Of a DNA stretch of 64,000 bases, positions 21,413 to 30,044 are shown piece by piece. A program made the position numbers and the translations under genes. The notes under the pieces were generated by a model. It was not told the DNA's origin, searched no databases, and saw only the letters and a list, made by a program, of their open reading frames with translations. Positions within the stretch are counted from its first letter, which is position 1. Every line of letters begins with the position of its first letter. The stretch is from Oxalobacteraceae bacterium (lineage in GTDB: Bacteria > Pseudomonadota > Gammaproteobacteria > Burkholderiales > Burkholderiaceae_D), in contig JAJTGE010000004.1 of assembly GCA_021298555.1 (NCBI GenBank), forward strand, positions 1 to 64,000. The letters run 5' to 3'.

Positions 21413-21771
21413 GGACTTAGCTCCGTTAGTTGGGTTGTACGTTGTGTGGCAACGAAGCGAACAATAGACTCAGACAATCGATTCGTATATTTAATAGTTT
21501 TTATCAATCATATAGTCGAGAGCTATTGACCTTAAAAAAATAATAGTTTTTGTCTTTGGGGTCTAGAAAGAACGGTAATTGGCGCCATATACGTTAAGTC
21601 CGGGTTTAAGGTGGTTGATAAACGCTGGCAAGTTAGCAACATCCTGGCCTGCAAAAATGCCGTGCTCAGTCTGGTGGTAATCTTCGTTTGGTAGCTGACA
21701 TTGCGTAGAATGCCGGCAGGCGTTAGTGTGATACGCGGATTTTTTCCGCAGGTGTGTTTTTTGGAGGAACC
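21413..21771. other. Divergent region between ahpC and the Tim44-like gene
   Basis: About 360 bases with no convincing gene. It contains the ahpC promoter region with an OxyR-like site (21501-21526) and the leader of the gene at 21772, whose ribosome binding site is GGAGGA at about 21761. The middle part (21550-21740) shows nothing clear. Confidence 0.5.
21501..21526 (-). promoter_or_regulatory. OxyR-like binding site upstream of ahpC
   Basis: Three of the four OxyR quarter sites with exact 7-base spacing: TTAT (21501-21504; consensus CTAT), ATAG (21512-21515) and CTAT (21523-21526). The fourth element does not match on either side. Position 90-110 bases before the ahpC start fits activation by OxyR. 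Confidence 0.45.
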
Positions 21772-22659
21772 ATGAAGAAGCTTTGGGTAGCATTGATGAT
21801 AGTGATGATGGGTATGACTAGCGGTATCACCAGCGTGGAAGCAAAACGCTTGGGTGGCGGAGGTTCATTTGGAAAATCCTCACCAAGTCCCGCCCGGCCT
21901 GCACCTATGCAAAATGCGGGTCAGCAGGCTACACCTCGTCCGGCAGCGCCAGCTGCCCCAGCACCGGCAAGTCCCTGGAGAGGCATAGTCGGCGGAGCAT
22001 TACTGGGTCTGGGTATAGGAGCATTGTTGTCCCATTTTGGTATGGGCGCTGAGCTAGGCAACATGATGAGCAGCTTTTTAATGATTGCTTTGATTGGTTT
22101 GGCTATATTTTTTATCGTGCGTTTGTTGGCTCGCAGGTCAGCCGCCGCTGGGCCGCAACCTTCGTATGCGGCAGGATATGCAGATCAGCCTGCCCAACGT
22201 GTGGCAACCCCTGATATCGGTTCTAACTTGGAGCATTCACCTACGGCATCTGGATCGGCTCCTTGGGAAACTAGTCAGACTCCTACTCTTCCTCAGGGTT
22301 TTGACTCTGCAGGTTTCTTGCGCAGCGCAAAAACCAATTTTTTACGTATGCAAGCAGCGTGGGATAAAGGCGATGCACAAGACATCCGTGAGTTCACCAC
22401 TCCAGAGATGTTTGCAGAACTGAAGATGCAATTGACAGAGCGAGGTTCGTCCAAGAATCACACGGATGTCGTTGCACTGGAAGCTGATCTGCTAGGTATA
22501 GAAACTACAGCAGAGGAATATATTGCCAGCGTTCGTTTTCACGGCACAGTGCGTGAAGAGGAAAATGCAGCACCGGAAGCATTTAATGAAACGTGGGTGC
22601 TGTCCAAGCCTGTCTCAGGTCAGGGCGGCTGGCTGCTAGCAGGTCTGCAGCAGAACTAA
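21772..22659 (+). CDS. Tim44-like domain protein, membrane-anchored
   Basis: Start at ATG 21772 (MKKLWVALMIVMMGM), chosen because GGAGGA lies six bases upstream; the frame could begin at 21754. A signal peptide or N-terminal helix is followed by a Pro/Ala-rich linker, two glycine-rich hydrophobic segments (GGALLGLGIGALLSHFG and MIALIGLAIFFIVRLL), and a C-terminal Tim44-like domain (about 180-295; FLRSAKTNFLRMQAAWDKGD, then FTTPEMFAELKMQL). Such proteins are frequent in betaproteobacteria; the domain may bind lipid or protein at the membrane, but the role is unknown. Confidence 0.8.
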   Translation: MKKLWVALMIVMMGMTSGITSVEAKRLGGGGSFGKSSPSPARPAPMQNAGQQATPRPAAPAAPAPASPWRGIVGGALLGLGIGALLSHFGMGAELGNMMSSFLMIALIGLAIFFIVRLLARRSAAAGPQPSYAAGYADQPAQRVATPDIGSNLEHSPTASGSAPWETSQTPTLPQGFDSAGFLRSAKTNFLRMQAAWDKGDAQDIREFTTPEMFAELKMQLTERGSSKNHTDVVALEADLLGIETTAEEYIASVRFHGTVREEENAAPEAFNETWVLSKPVSGQGGWLLAGLQQN

Positions 22660-22710
22660 ACAGCGAGGGCCGTCAGTACGTGCCCACCACGACTGGCCTT
22701 CACTACAGAG

Positions 22711-22740
22711 CCGCTCGCAGGAAACTGTGAGCGGTTTTTT
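22711..22740 (+). terminator. Rho-independent terminator
   Basis: Ten-base-pair stem CCGCTCGCAG/CTGTGAGCGG (one G-U pair) closed by a GAAA tetraloop and followed by six T. It ends the Tim44-like transcript 50 bases after the stop. Confidence 0.9.
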
Positions 22741-22778
22741 ATTGCTGCACTGATCCCCCCTTTTTTCTGAACGAATGC

Positions 22779-23792
22779 ATGTCAGACTCACAAAAATATA
22801 ATTTTCCGCAAGTGGCTTCGTATGTGCTGGCCGCAGCGGCGTTGTTATTGATACTACAGGCGGGCTTGTTGGCGGCGCTGTATTCGGGCTTGCTGGTCTA
22901 CGCGTTGGTGCATCTGATTGCACCCGCACTAAGTTCTCGCATGAGCAATCAAAGAGCTCGATTAATTTCTGTTGCGGTGCTTGGATCGGTCATCGTTTTA
23001 TTGTTGACTATGGGTGTTTGGATGCCCTTGGCATTTTTTCTTTCGGACGACGGAAGTTATCCGGTGTTGTTAAAGAAGATGGCCGATCTGTTGGAACTCT
23101 CGCGTCATCAAATTCCAGACTGGTTGGCAGAGTATTTACCCGACAGTGCCGAAGCTCTGCAACACACACTAACATCATGGATGCGTGAGCATGCAGGTCA
23201 GGCCAAACATATCGGTGAGCAAACAGGCCGAACTATTGCTCACCTGATTATCGGCATGGTGATCGGTGCTATGGCCGCGTTGTATGACACAACACAACTA
23301 CATCATTTTTTACCGTTGGCATCTGCGCTGCATCAGCGTGTTGTCAACCTTCACCTGGCATTTCGGCAAATTGTATTTGCACAGGTTCAAATTGCAGCCA
23401 TTAACGCGTTGTTGACGGGCGTATTTTTATCGGTGATTTTGCCTCTGGCGGGTATACACCTGCCATTTGTCAAAACACTGATACTGATTACTTTCGTGGC
23501 TGGACTGTTGCCCGTGATAGGCAATCTGATTTCGAATACAGCTATCGTTGTTATCAGCTTGTCTCACTCGATATCCACAGCGGGATTAGCCTTAGTTTTT
23601 TTGGTGACTGTGCATAAGCTGGAGTATTTTCTTAACGCTAAAATTGTAGGCACAAAGATCAATGCCCGAGCCTGGGAAATACTCTCAGCCATGCTGTTGA
23701 TGGAATCGTTGTTTGGGGTAGCCGGAGTCATAGCCGCGCCGGTGTTTTACGCATATATAAAATCTGAGCTAACCCAAGCGGAACTGGTTTAA
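22779..23792 (+). CDS. AI-2E family transporter / PerM-like permease
   Basis: Integral membrane protein of 337 residues with about eight predicted helices: two close to the N-terminus, one near 60, then a hydrophilic region (90-165), and a cluster from about 175 to the end. This is the layout of the UPF0118/AI-2E exporter family (TqsA, YdiK, PerM). The characteristic segment LPVIGNLISNTAIVV lies at about 245-259. Substrate unknown; most members are not proven autoinducer transporters. Confidence 0.8.
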   Translation: MSDSQKYNFPQVASYVLAAAALLLILQAGLLAALYSGLLVYALVHLIAPALSSRMSNQRARLISVAVLGSVIVLLLTMGVWMPLAFFLSDDGSYPVLLKKMADLLELSRHQIPDWLAEYLPDSAEALQHTLTSWMREHAGQAKHIGEQTGRTIAHLIIGMVIGAMAALYDTTQLHHFLPLASALHQRVVNLHLAFRQIVFAQVQIAAINALLTGVFLSVILPLAGIHLPFVKTLILITFVAGLLPVIGNLISNTAIVVISLSHSISTAGLALVFLVTVHKLEYFLNAKIVGTKINARAWEILSAMLLMESLFGVAGVIAAPVFYAYIKSELTQAELV

Positions 23793-23809
23793 TACCTTTT
23801 TCCAACGCG

Positions 23810-24577
23810 TTATTTCTCATCTTCTTTATCTGGCAGCGCAATAGAGGCAATCAGATCGACGGGTCTGGTTGAGCGCTTGCGCATGCGCAGATTAAGCATT
23901 TCTACTGTGACTGAAAATGCCATCGCGCTGTAGATATATCCTTTGGGTACGTGATGTCCCAAGCCCTCAGCAATCAGCACAACACCAATCACTACTAAAA
24001 ATGCCAGTGCCAGCATTTTAATAGTGGGGTGAGCAGAGACGAATTCTCCAATGGCTTTTGCAAATATCATCATCAAACCGACGGAGACCATCACGGCGGC
24101 GACCATCACGCTGATTTGCTCGACCATACCAATAGCGGTGATGATGGAGTCCAGCGAGAAGACGATATCAATCAACATGATTTGAAGAATTACAACGCCA
24201 AAGCTATGCGCTACCCGCCGACCCGCGCTATCGTGCGCACCTTCCATGGTTTCATGAATCTCACCCACGCTTTTCCAAAGTAGAAAAAGCCCACCGAGAA
24301 AGAGCACCAAATCGCGTCCAGAAAAATCAGTATTCGCCACCGAGATGATGGGTTCGGTCAAGCCGACTAACCAAGACAGCATTAATAACAAGCCGATGCG
24401 CATGAACAAGGCCGCAAACAAACCGATGCGACGTGCAAGTTCCCGTTTTTCTGCCGGAAGCTTCTCAACCAGAATGGAGATAAAAATGACATTATCAATT
24501 CCGAGTACCAGCTCTAGTGCGGTTAGGGTAAGAAACGCAGCCCACACTTGAGGATCGAGAAGCATCTCAACGGCCAT
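23810..24577 (-). CDS. TerC family membrane protein
   Basis: Seven-helix membrane protein of 255 residues. The acidic metal-binding-type motif ELVLGIDNVIFISIL in helix 1 and its repeat IDIVFSLDSIITAIG are the family hallmarks. TerC-type proteins are linked to tellurite resistance and, in several bacteria, manganese export that helps load exoenzymes. I looked for a yybP-ykoY manganese riboswitch in the leader and saw none. Converges with the permease gene at a 17-base gap. Confidence 0.88.
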   Translation of the reverse strand: MAVEMLLDPQVWAAFLTLTALELVLGIDNVIFISILVEKLPAEKRELARRIGLFAALFMRIGLLLMLSWLVGLTEPIISVANTDFSGRDLVLFLGGLFLLWKSVGEIHETMEGAHDSAGRRVAHSFGVVILQIMLIDIVFSLDSIITAIGMVEQISVMVAAVMVSVGLMMIFAKAIGEFVSAHPTIKMLALAFLVVIGVVLIAEGLGHHVPKGYIYSAMAFSVTVEMLNLRMRKRSTRPVDLIASIALPDKEDEK

Positions 24578-25476
24578 TACGAAACTCCTTAATTAAAAAA
24601 ACTGGCATGCGCCGACCATATAAATGTAAAGCAGGAAGCACAATAGATTGGGTTGATTCAGTATGCAAGGTTGGTGATGTCTTATACATTCAACCTTTGC
24701 ACGAATACAATCATAGTACCAGCGACACGTACACGCTCGCGAGCTGTAACGATCTCGCGATATGAAATTACACAATCAGGATAATGTCTGGCGATGCACG
24801 GAATTTCATCTTATTCCGACATAAGTGCAATTAGATGTAGCGCGTATTTTGCCCAGCGTGGATCAGGAAAGAGGTCATGGCAGGCACAACACGCTTAGGC
24901 TTTTATCTAAACGGCTTGGGGCTCTCATGCGTGTGCTTCAACAAAGACGAGAATCAGTGGGCACAGCAGAAAAACTAGTTCACGAAAATTTATGAATTAA
25001 TCATCGAATCGACCGTCGCAAAAATAGGCTGCTTTTCAGCCTATATTGCGCACTAAATTGCAGTTCCAATACAACTACTTTGTCAGAGTGGTTTTTATCT
25101 CCAACTCGGATGTGACTACTAGCAACAGCAGCGACTAAAAACGGTCTAATTGGCCTTGCTGCTATTGGTTTTTGGTAAAAAAATGACGGTTCAAAAAGTC
25201 ACCAATAACATTGTATTTATACTAATAAAAGAAATTGATATTAACTAAAATTTAAAAAATTAAATTTTGATGGAAGAAATTCCTAAATAAGTACAAATAA
25301 TTCCTGAACAATAGCTGAATATTTTATTGATATTTCTTTTTATCCATGCCACATTGCGCTTTGTGTTGCTATTCACAATAGTTTAAAAACTTAATGCATT
25401 ACTTGTGAACGCGCACTCTTTTATGCCTTGAGAAGAAATACTTTCTTCATCAATCAAACAAAAGTATGGAGACAAA
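24578..25476. other. Long A+T-rich intergenic region
   Basis: Nine hundred bases between the divergent terC and dehydrogenase genes. Contents: an imperfect inverted repeat TGCAAGGTTG (24664-24673) with CAACCTTTGCA (24691-24701); a possible 33-codon frame at 24877-24978 on the plus strand behind AGAGG; and a strongly A+T-rich stretch at 25180-25400 that probably holds the promoter of the dehydrogenase gene. No larger coding frame is credible. Confidence 0.5.
24877..24978 (+). CDS. Possible small protein, 33 residues
   Basis: ATG at 24877 follows an AAAGAGG ribosome binding site by three bases; the product would begin MAGTTRLGFYLNGLG and end with a TAG at 24976-24978. No family is recognised and the length makes a chance frame quite possible. 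It is listed only because of the good translation signal in an otherwise empty 900-base gap. Confidence 0.15.
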   Translation: MAGTTRLGFYLNGLGLSCVCFNKDENQWAQQKN

Positions 25477-26757
25477 ATGAAAATGGCTATAAATTCAAAA
25501 ATCGGAGCTATGACGCTGATTGCCGCATCATTTGTGATGCACGCGGGCACAGTTTCAGCTGTTACGGTAAAAGCTGACAATTTCCAGCAAGCAGAATCTC
25601 CCTGGGATATGGCATTTTTAAAAGACGGAACTATGTTCTTCACTGAAAAGTGCAAGGGCTTGTCGGTACGTCTGCCTTCGGGCGATGTGAAAAAGCTGCT
25701 CGGAGTAGGTGGTTCTAGCGGTTTCTCACAAACCAAAGATGATCTGTTCTGCGATGGTCAAGCGGGTGTTCAAGGTGTTGCAGTAGATCCCGACTTCGCT
25801 TCAAATGGTCTTGTTTACCTCTACTCGAGCTCGCGCGGATCAAACCGCACTTACGAGGGTTACAACAATGTCGTTATGCGAATGAAGGTAGATTCATCCC
25901 TTTCTTCGGTGTCAGATCTTGTTGAAATTATCAATGACCTTGGATACAAGCCAAGAAAATCTAACCATCCGTTTGGTGGCCCAGGCGCGCACAATGGTGG
26001 CCGCATCCGCTTTAGCCCCGCTGATGGATTTTTGTATGTTGCAATCGGTGACAACCACAATGGTGCAGGCCCACAAAGCCCAACCGAACTGCGCGGCAAA
26101 ATCTTGCGCGTAGACCGCGACGGCAAAGCAGCTCCCGGTAATAACCCACCTGCTGGCTTCGATAAGCGTGTTTACACGTACGGTCACCGTAATCCACAGG
26201 GTATCTCCTTCCGCCCAGGCACCAATGAGCCGTATGTATCGGAAAATGGCCCATGGCATTCAGACGAAGTCACCAAGCTTGAAAATGGTGGCAACGGTGG
26301 ATGGGATCCACGTGACAATGTCAATGGTCGCCCAGCTTGTCCAGATGGCTATTGTGGCTACTCCCCTAACCAAATGGGCGCTTTACCACCAAAAGAGCGT
26401 GCAGCTTTCATGCCTATGACAGACCTCAAAGCCTATCCTAACGCGATGAAACCAGCATGGAACAACAACGGCTTGTCGCAGGGTATGTGCGGCAGCGTAT
26501 GGTTGGTTGGTAAGCAGTGGAAAGAGTGGGAAGGTCGTCTGGCAGTTGGTTACGCCGGTATTGGTATCCACGGTACTCCAACGGGTAACCGCATAGACAT
26601 CCTTGATATTTCCAAGGACGGCAAGTCGGCTAAGCGTGAAGAACTTCTGTGGCCAACGTTTGCTGGTCGCTTCCGTCACCTGTCATTAGATACTAATGGC
26701 GCGCTGTATGTAGCGGACGAGGCTAGCGGCATGATCTACAAAGTAACGCCAAACTGA
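25477..26757 (+). CDS. Secreted PQQ-dependent sugar dehydrogenase (GSDH family)
   Basis: Six-bladed beta-propeller dehydrogenase of the glucose/sorbosone family, oxidising an aldose or similar substrate in the periplasm with pyrroloquinoline quinone as likely cofactor. The signal peptide ends near residue 28 (HAGTVSA). Family marks are SPWDMAFLKDGTMFFTEK, the catalytic-His region GAHNGGRIRFSP (about 169-180), YVAIGDNHNG, and the PQQ-contacting Arg segment YTYGHRNPQGISF. At 426 residues it is typical. Ribosome binding site GGAGAC. A monohaem cytochrome gene follows, the expected electron acceptor. The substrate cannot be read from sequence. Confidence 0.85.
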   Translation: MKMAINSKIGAMTLIAASFVMHAGTVSAVTVKADNFQQAESPWDMAFLKDGTMFFTEKCKGLSVRLPSGDVKKLLGVGGSSGFSQTKDDLFCDGQAGVQGVAVDPDFASNGLVYLYSSSRGSNRTYEGYNNVVMRMKVDSSLSSVSDLVEIINDLGYKPRKSNHPFGGPGAHNGGRIRFSPADGFLYVAIGDNHNGAGPQSPTELRGKILRVDRDGKAAPGNNPPAGFDKRVYTYGHRNPQGISFRPGTNEPYVSENGPWHSDEVTKLENGGNGGWDPRDNVNGRPACPDGYCGYSPNQMGALPPKERAAFMPMTDLKAYPNAMKPAWNNNGLSQGMCGSVWLVGKQWKEWEGRLAVGYAGIGIHGTPTGNRIDILDISKDGKSAKREELLWPTFAGRFRHLSLDTNGALYVADEASGMIYKVTPN

Positions 26758-26771
26758 TAATTAGTTTGTTT

Positions 26772-26802
26772 AAATGCGCTACCGCAAGGTAGCGCATTTT
26801 TT
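26772..26802 (+). terminator. Terminator after the sugar dehydrogenase
   Basis: Perfect 12-base-pair stem AAATGCGCTACC/GGTAGCGCATTT (26772-26783 with 26788-26799), GCAA tetraloop, six T. It separates the dehydrogenase from the cytochrome gene, so the cytochrome probably has its own promoter or depends on read-through. Confidence 0.92.
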
Positions 26803-26906
26803 ATCCCCGAATGATTAGTCACATTAAAATATACACACCGGTTATTGCTTTTATAAAGCAACCCATCTTCAACGTATCTTAAATCGAATTCAATAGAGGA
26901 CTTTTA

Positions 26907-27230
26907 ATGTTGCGATTTTTAGCATTGATACTCGTTATTGGCTCAGCTTTTAGTGCAGGCACAGTGAGCGCTGAACCCAGTGAACTTCAATTATTGCTGC
27001 AGAAAAATAATTGCCTTGCATGTCACATGATCGACAAACGAAAGTATGGTCCGACTCTCAAAGAAGTCGCGGAAAAATATGCAGGCGATAGTGGTGCAGT
27101 TGAAAAGTTGGCTGCGAAAATTAAAGCAGGTGGAACCGGTGTTTGGGGTGAAGACGTTATGCCGCCACAGGCTCAAGTTTCCGATGCAGAGGCCCAAAAA
27201 ATTGCAAAACTGGTTTTATCACTGCAGTGA
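26907..27230 (+). CDS. Periplasmic monohaem cytochrome c
   Basis: A 107-residue class I cytochrome c. Signal peptide to about residue 22 (GTVSA|EPSEL), haem motif CLACH at about 37-41, and a probable axial Met in EDVMPPQAQ near 86. This is the size and pattern of cytochrome c551/c552 electron carriers. Its place directly after a PQQ-type dehydrogenase suggests that it takes electrons from that enzyme to the respiratory chain. RBS AGAGGAC. Confidence 0.9.
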   Translation: MLRFLALILVIGSAFSAGTVSAEPSELQLLLQKNNCLACHMIDKRKYGPTLKEVAEKYAGDSGAVEKLAAKIKAGGTGVWGEDVMPPQAQVSDAEAQKIAKLVLSLQ

Positions 27231-27407
27231 AAATTGTAAAGAGCTAAATAGACAAATTCGAATTTCTCTGTAGATTTTTTAAATCGTTTTGAAAAAATAC
27301 TTAGAGAGCAGTTAGGCTGAGTCTATTTAGAGAGTGCCCAGTAACGCACGTAATCTCGATCAATTGAATACGCTAATTTTTTTTGCAAAGTTAATGCAGA
27401 CTAATTC

Positions 27408-27803
27408 ATGTCCTTAAAAGTAAACCGCAGTTTGTTAAATAAAATCGTGTTTATGATTTTATTGATCAACTGTGTAGCGGCAACAGCCGAGGAATGGACA
27501 GAGACTTCAAACGACAACTCGGCTCAAGTTTTTTTGAGCAAAGAAAAAAATTCAAATTCAGGCGTTAAAAAACGATTTAAAGTTAAATCGGTTTTAAAAA
27601 ATAACCGCGACATCATGGGGTTGCAATACAACAGTACGATAACGCTGTACACCGTTTCGTGCGAATTAGATTTGGTTAGTTCCAAGCAGCAGTTTGCTTA
27701 TAACAATGATGAACTAGTATGGACGTATCCAGAGTTCAACAAAGAAGTGAAGGCGAGCTTGGAAATGTCTGGAAAAATATTAGAAAAAGTGTGTTCTGAT
27801 TAA
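27408..27803 (+). CDS. Secreted protein resembling surface-adhesin protein E
   Basis: 131 residues with a signal peptide (KIVFMILLINCVAATA, cleavage near 31). The mature part has the pattern of the small periplasmic family annotated as surface-adhesin protein E: EEWTETSNDNSAQVFLS, a basic central strand, a middle Cys (TVSCELDL) and a C-terminal Cys (EKVCSD) that may form a disulphide. Adhesion is not established for most members. A+T-richer than neighbours. It sits at the centre of the dehydrogenase/cytochrome module. Confidence 0.6.
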   Translation: MSLKVNRSLLNKIVFMILLINCVAATAEEWTETSNDNSAQVFLSKEKNSNSGVKKRFKVKSVLKNNRDIMGLQYNSTITLYTVSCELDLVSSKQQFAYNNDELVWTYPEFNKEVKASLEMSGKILEKVCSD

Positions 27804-27844
27804 TTGTATTGTGATTGGTAGCAGCCCCCTAGTTAACAGCCGCA

Positions 27845-27875
27845 AAAAAACCCGCACATACCAGGCGGGTTTTTT
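27845..27875. terminator. Bidirectional terminator at the centre of the PQQ module
   Basis: Perfect 11-base-pair stem AAAAAACCCGC/GCGGGTTTTTT (27845-27855 with 27865-27875), with A and T runs on both flanks. It serves the convergent plus-strand adhesin-like gene and minus-strand cytochrome gene. Confidence 0.9.
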
Positions 27876-27927
27876 ATTATGTCGACATTTCTGGCCATCG
27901 GAAAAGATTCACCAAAGTGTTTTACTG

Positions 27928-28248
27928 TCAGCGTTTTTTCAGTTCTATCTCAAATTCAGCAAACCAAGCGGCGACTTTTTCTATATCGTCATTCGTTAGG
28001 GTTTTGGCGATGACATTCATTTGCTCATGATGACGCTGCCCATCGCGAAACTGTTTTAATTGACTGACTAAATAAATTTCAGGTTGTCCAGCCAAGGAGG
28101 GTGTGCCCGGCATTTTGGATATTCCATTATCGCCGTGACACATCGTGCAGCTGTGGGCAATTTGAGCACCATTTTTTTCTGCCGCAAAAGCAGTGGTAGT
28201 AAGTCCAACAGACAGTAGGGCAGTAGATAATAAAGTTGTGAATCTCAT
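27928..28248 (-). CDS. Periplasmic monohaem cytochrome c (c553-like)
   Basis: 106 residues from the ATG at 28248 (MRFTTLLSTALLS), chosen because it begins a signal peptide ending at about 22 (TTAFA|AEKNG); the frame extends further upstream without reason. Haem motif CTMCHG at about 34-39, PSLAGQPEIYL and a distal Met in HHEQMNVIAK, the pattern of class I c553/c4-type domains. Transcribed after the sorbosone-type dehydrogenase, whose electrons it may accept. Confidence 0.88.
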   Translation of the reverse strand: MRFTTLLSTALLSVGLTTTAFAAEKNGAQIAHSCTMCHGDNGISKMPGTPSLAGQPEIYLVSQLKQFRDGQRHHEQMNVIAKTLTNDDIEKVAAWFAEFEIELKKR

Positions 28249-28298
28249 GGTTAAAATCGAAAAGTTATTTTTGTAAGGGTCGATGTCACCCTCAATTG

Positions 28299-28360
28299 AA
28301 AACGCCTGCCGCGAATAAACGAAGCAGGCGTTTTGCGTTAACGACCGGGCTATGCCCGGT
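28299..28360 (-). terminator. Two tandem hairpins after the sorbosone-type dehydrogenase
   Basis: On the minus strand, ACCGGGC/GCCCGGT (28344-28360, three-base loop) comes directly after the dehydrogenase stop, followed by AAAACGCCTGC/GCAGGCGTTTT (28299-28309 with 28324-28334). The second can act as a terminator, the first may stabilise the mRNA end. The cytochrome start follows 50 bases on. Confidence 0.65.
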
Positions 28361-28377
28361 ACGATCACGAGGATCGA

Positions 28378-29661
28378 TTAGTTACCGGTGTAGCTGATGC
28401 GGTAGATCGCGCCAGCGTAGTCATCGGAAACCAAGATCGAACCGTCAGGCAAGTTAGCCACGTCAACTGGGCGGCCAATAGCGCGCTTAGTTGCTGCGTC
28501 AATAAAGCCTTGTGCAAACACTTCTGCTTTGCCAGCTGTGCCATCTGCGTTCAATGGAACGAAGTTGACCAAGTAGCCGCTAGGAACTGTACGGTTCCAT
28601 GAGCCATGCGAAGCAACAAAGATTCCGCCCTGATATTTCTTAGGGAAGGCTTTGCCAGTGTAGAAAGACATACCGAGCTGAGCTTGGTGAGCTGGGAATT
28701 CAACTTGTGGGAACGTTGAAACTGGCTCTTTCATGTCTTTCAGTTCTGTAGCAGCAGGTGAACCTGCAACTTTGTAATGGCCATTCCAGTATGGGAAGCC
28801 GAAATGCTCACCAGCTTTGGTGATGCGGTTCAGTTCGCCTGGTGGAATGTCATCGCCCAGACCGTCAACCTGGTTGTCTGTTGTCCAGATAGTCTTGTCT
28901 TTAGGATTGATGTCGATACCAGCTGGGTTACGCATACCCATGGCGTAGACTTCACGGCCAGAACCGTCAAATGGGTTCAAGCGAACAACACCGCCGATAC
29001 CCACTTTGTTGTACAGGTCGATCTTGTCTTTTGGCTGAACGTTGTATGGCTGACCCAAAGTAACGTAGAGCTTGCCATCATCAGCTACACGGCAAACACG
29101 GCCGGTGTGGTTGTATGACTGCTCTTCAACTGGAATCAGGCCGCCTTCTTTAACTGCAGTAATCACTGCAACGTCCGGACCTTCGTAGAAGTACTCAGCT
29201 GCTGGGAAGTTCAGAACGCGGTTCGACTCAACCACGATCAAGAAACCATCCTTAGTCCAGCAAACGCCGTTAGGATTTTTGAATTTGATCGAAGGAGCGA
29301 ATGGCTTTACTTCGTCAGCAGTCATGTCGCCGTTACGGTCAGTAACTGCCCAAACGGTTGTCTTACGTGTACCAACAAACAACATGTTGGTTGATGGAGC
29401 AACTGCCATGTAACGTGCGTCAGGAACAACAGCGTACAACTCAATCTTGAAGCCATCAGGAAGTTTGATTTTCTTGAGGTTGGACTTGAGCTGTTCAACG
29501 TTCGCACCGGTCTGAGGAACGGTAGGAATGTCGATGGCTGTAGTGGTGTTCTTCATTGCCGAGATCTTTTCCAGATTCTCGTCGGCAAAGCTAGGTGCAG
29601 CAAAAGCTGCGACCAGTGCGGATGCCAAAATGCTCTTTACGAATGCAGTGGATTTAGCCAA
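28378..29661 (-). CDS. Secreted sorbosone/glucose-type PQQ dehydrogenase
   Basis: 427 residues; signal peptide to about residue 26 (AAFAAPSFA|DENLEK). After a 45-residue spacer comes the beta-propeller: LPDGFKIELYAVVPDARYMA, GTRKTTVWAVTDRNGD, the His-containing SYNHTGRVCRVADDGKLYV (catalytic-region equivalent), GMRNPAGIDINP with the conserved Arg-Asn-Pro, and FVASHGSWNR. This is the sorbosone dehydrogenase branch of the GSDH family. It is clearly different from the enzyme at 25477 and is not a recent duplicate. RBS GGAGA seven bases before the ATG. Confidence 0.87.
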   Translation of the reverse strand: MAKSTAFVKSILASALVAAFAAPSFADENLEKISAMKNTTTAIDIPTVPQTGANVEQLKSNLKKIKLPDGFKIELYAVVPDARYMAVAPSTNMLFVGTRKTTVWAVTDRNGDMTADEVKPFAPSIKFKNPNGVCWTKDGFLIVVESNRVLNFPAAEYFYEGPDVAVITAVKEGGLIPVEEQSYNHTGRVCRVADDGKLYVTLGQPYNVQPKDKIDLYNKVGIGGVVRLNPFDGSGREVYAMGMRNPAGIDINPKDKTIWTTDNQVDGLGDDIPPGELNRITKAGEHFGFPYWNGHYKVAGSPAATELKDMKEPVSTFPQVEFPAHQAQLGMSFYTGKAFPKKYQGGIFVASHGSWNRTVPSGYLVNFVPLNADGTAGKAEVFAQGFIDAATKRAIGRPVDVANLPDGSILVSDDYAGAIYRISYTGN

Positions 29662-30044
29662 TGTAATCTCCGATTGGTTTTTATGGACAAGACAATAAAA
29701 CTAGGTGAACCCAAGCAATAAATTTCATTAACTAAATTACAATCTAATCAAAGAAATTCATGCCATATTGCAAGTGGGGCCCTGAATATAGGCTTCACGT
29801 CTGTAGGCGTACAAGTGAATTTTTTTCATCCAATTTGTTTTTTCCAGCGCAACTATGTTTGACACTCGAGAACTTATACATAATGGCAAAAAACCTGCAC
29901 AAACTAACCTATATCAGCCGTTTTTAACGGTAAAAAATTTATTAGACAAGTCCGATAAGATTAATACGCAAAAAATAAAAAAATCAGACCATCACAAAAT
30001 ACAAAATTAAGAGCCGGCTAATCAAAAGACAGTCAGCTCAGCCT
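29662..30044. other. A+T-rich leader of the sorbosone-type dehydrogenase
   Basis: About 380 bases on the minus strand between the beta-propeller stop and the dehydrogenase start. Rich in A+T, no credible gene. It probably holds a promoter for the dehydrogenase-cytochrome pair; no known operator or riboswitch was recognised. Confidence 0.5.

Noticed and set aside
24578-24900. yybP-ykoY manganese riboswitch before terC
   Set aside because: The expected conserved bulge sequences were not found; only an unrelated inverted repeat is present.
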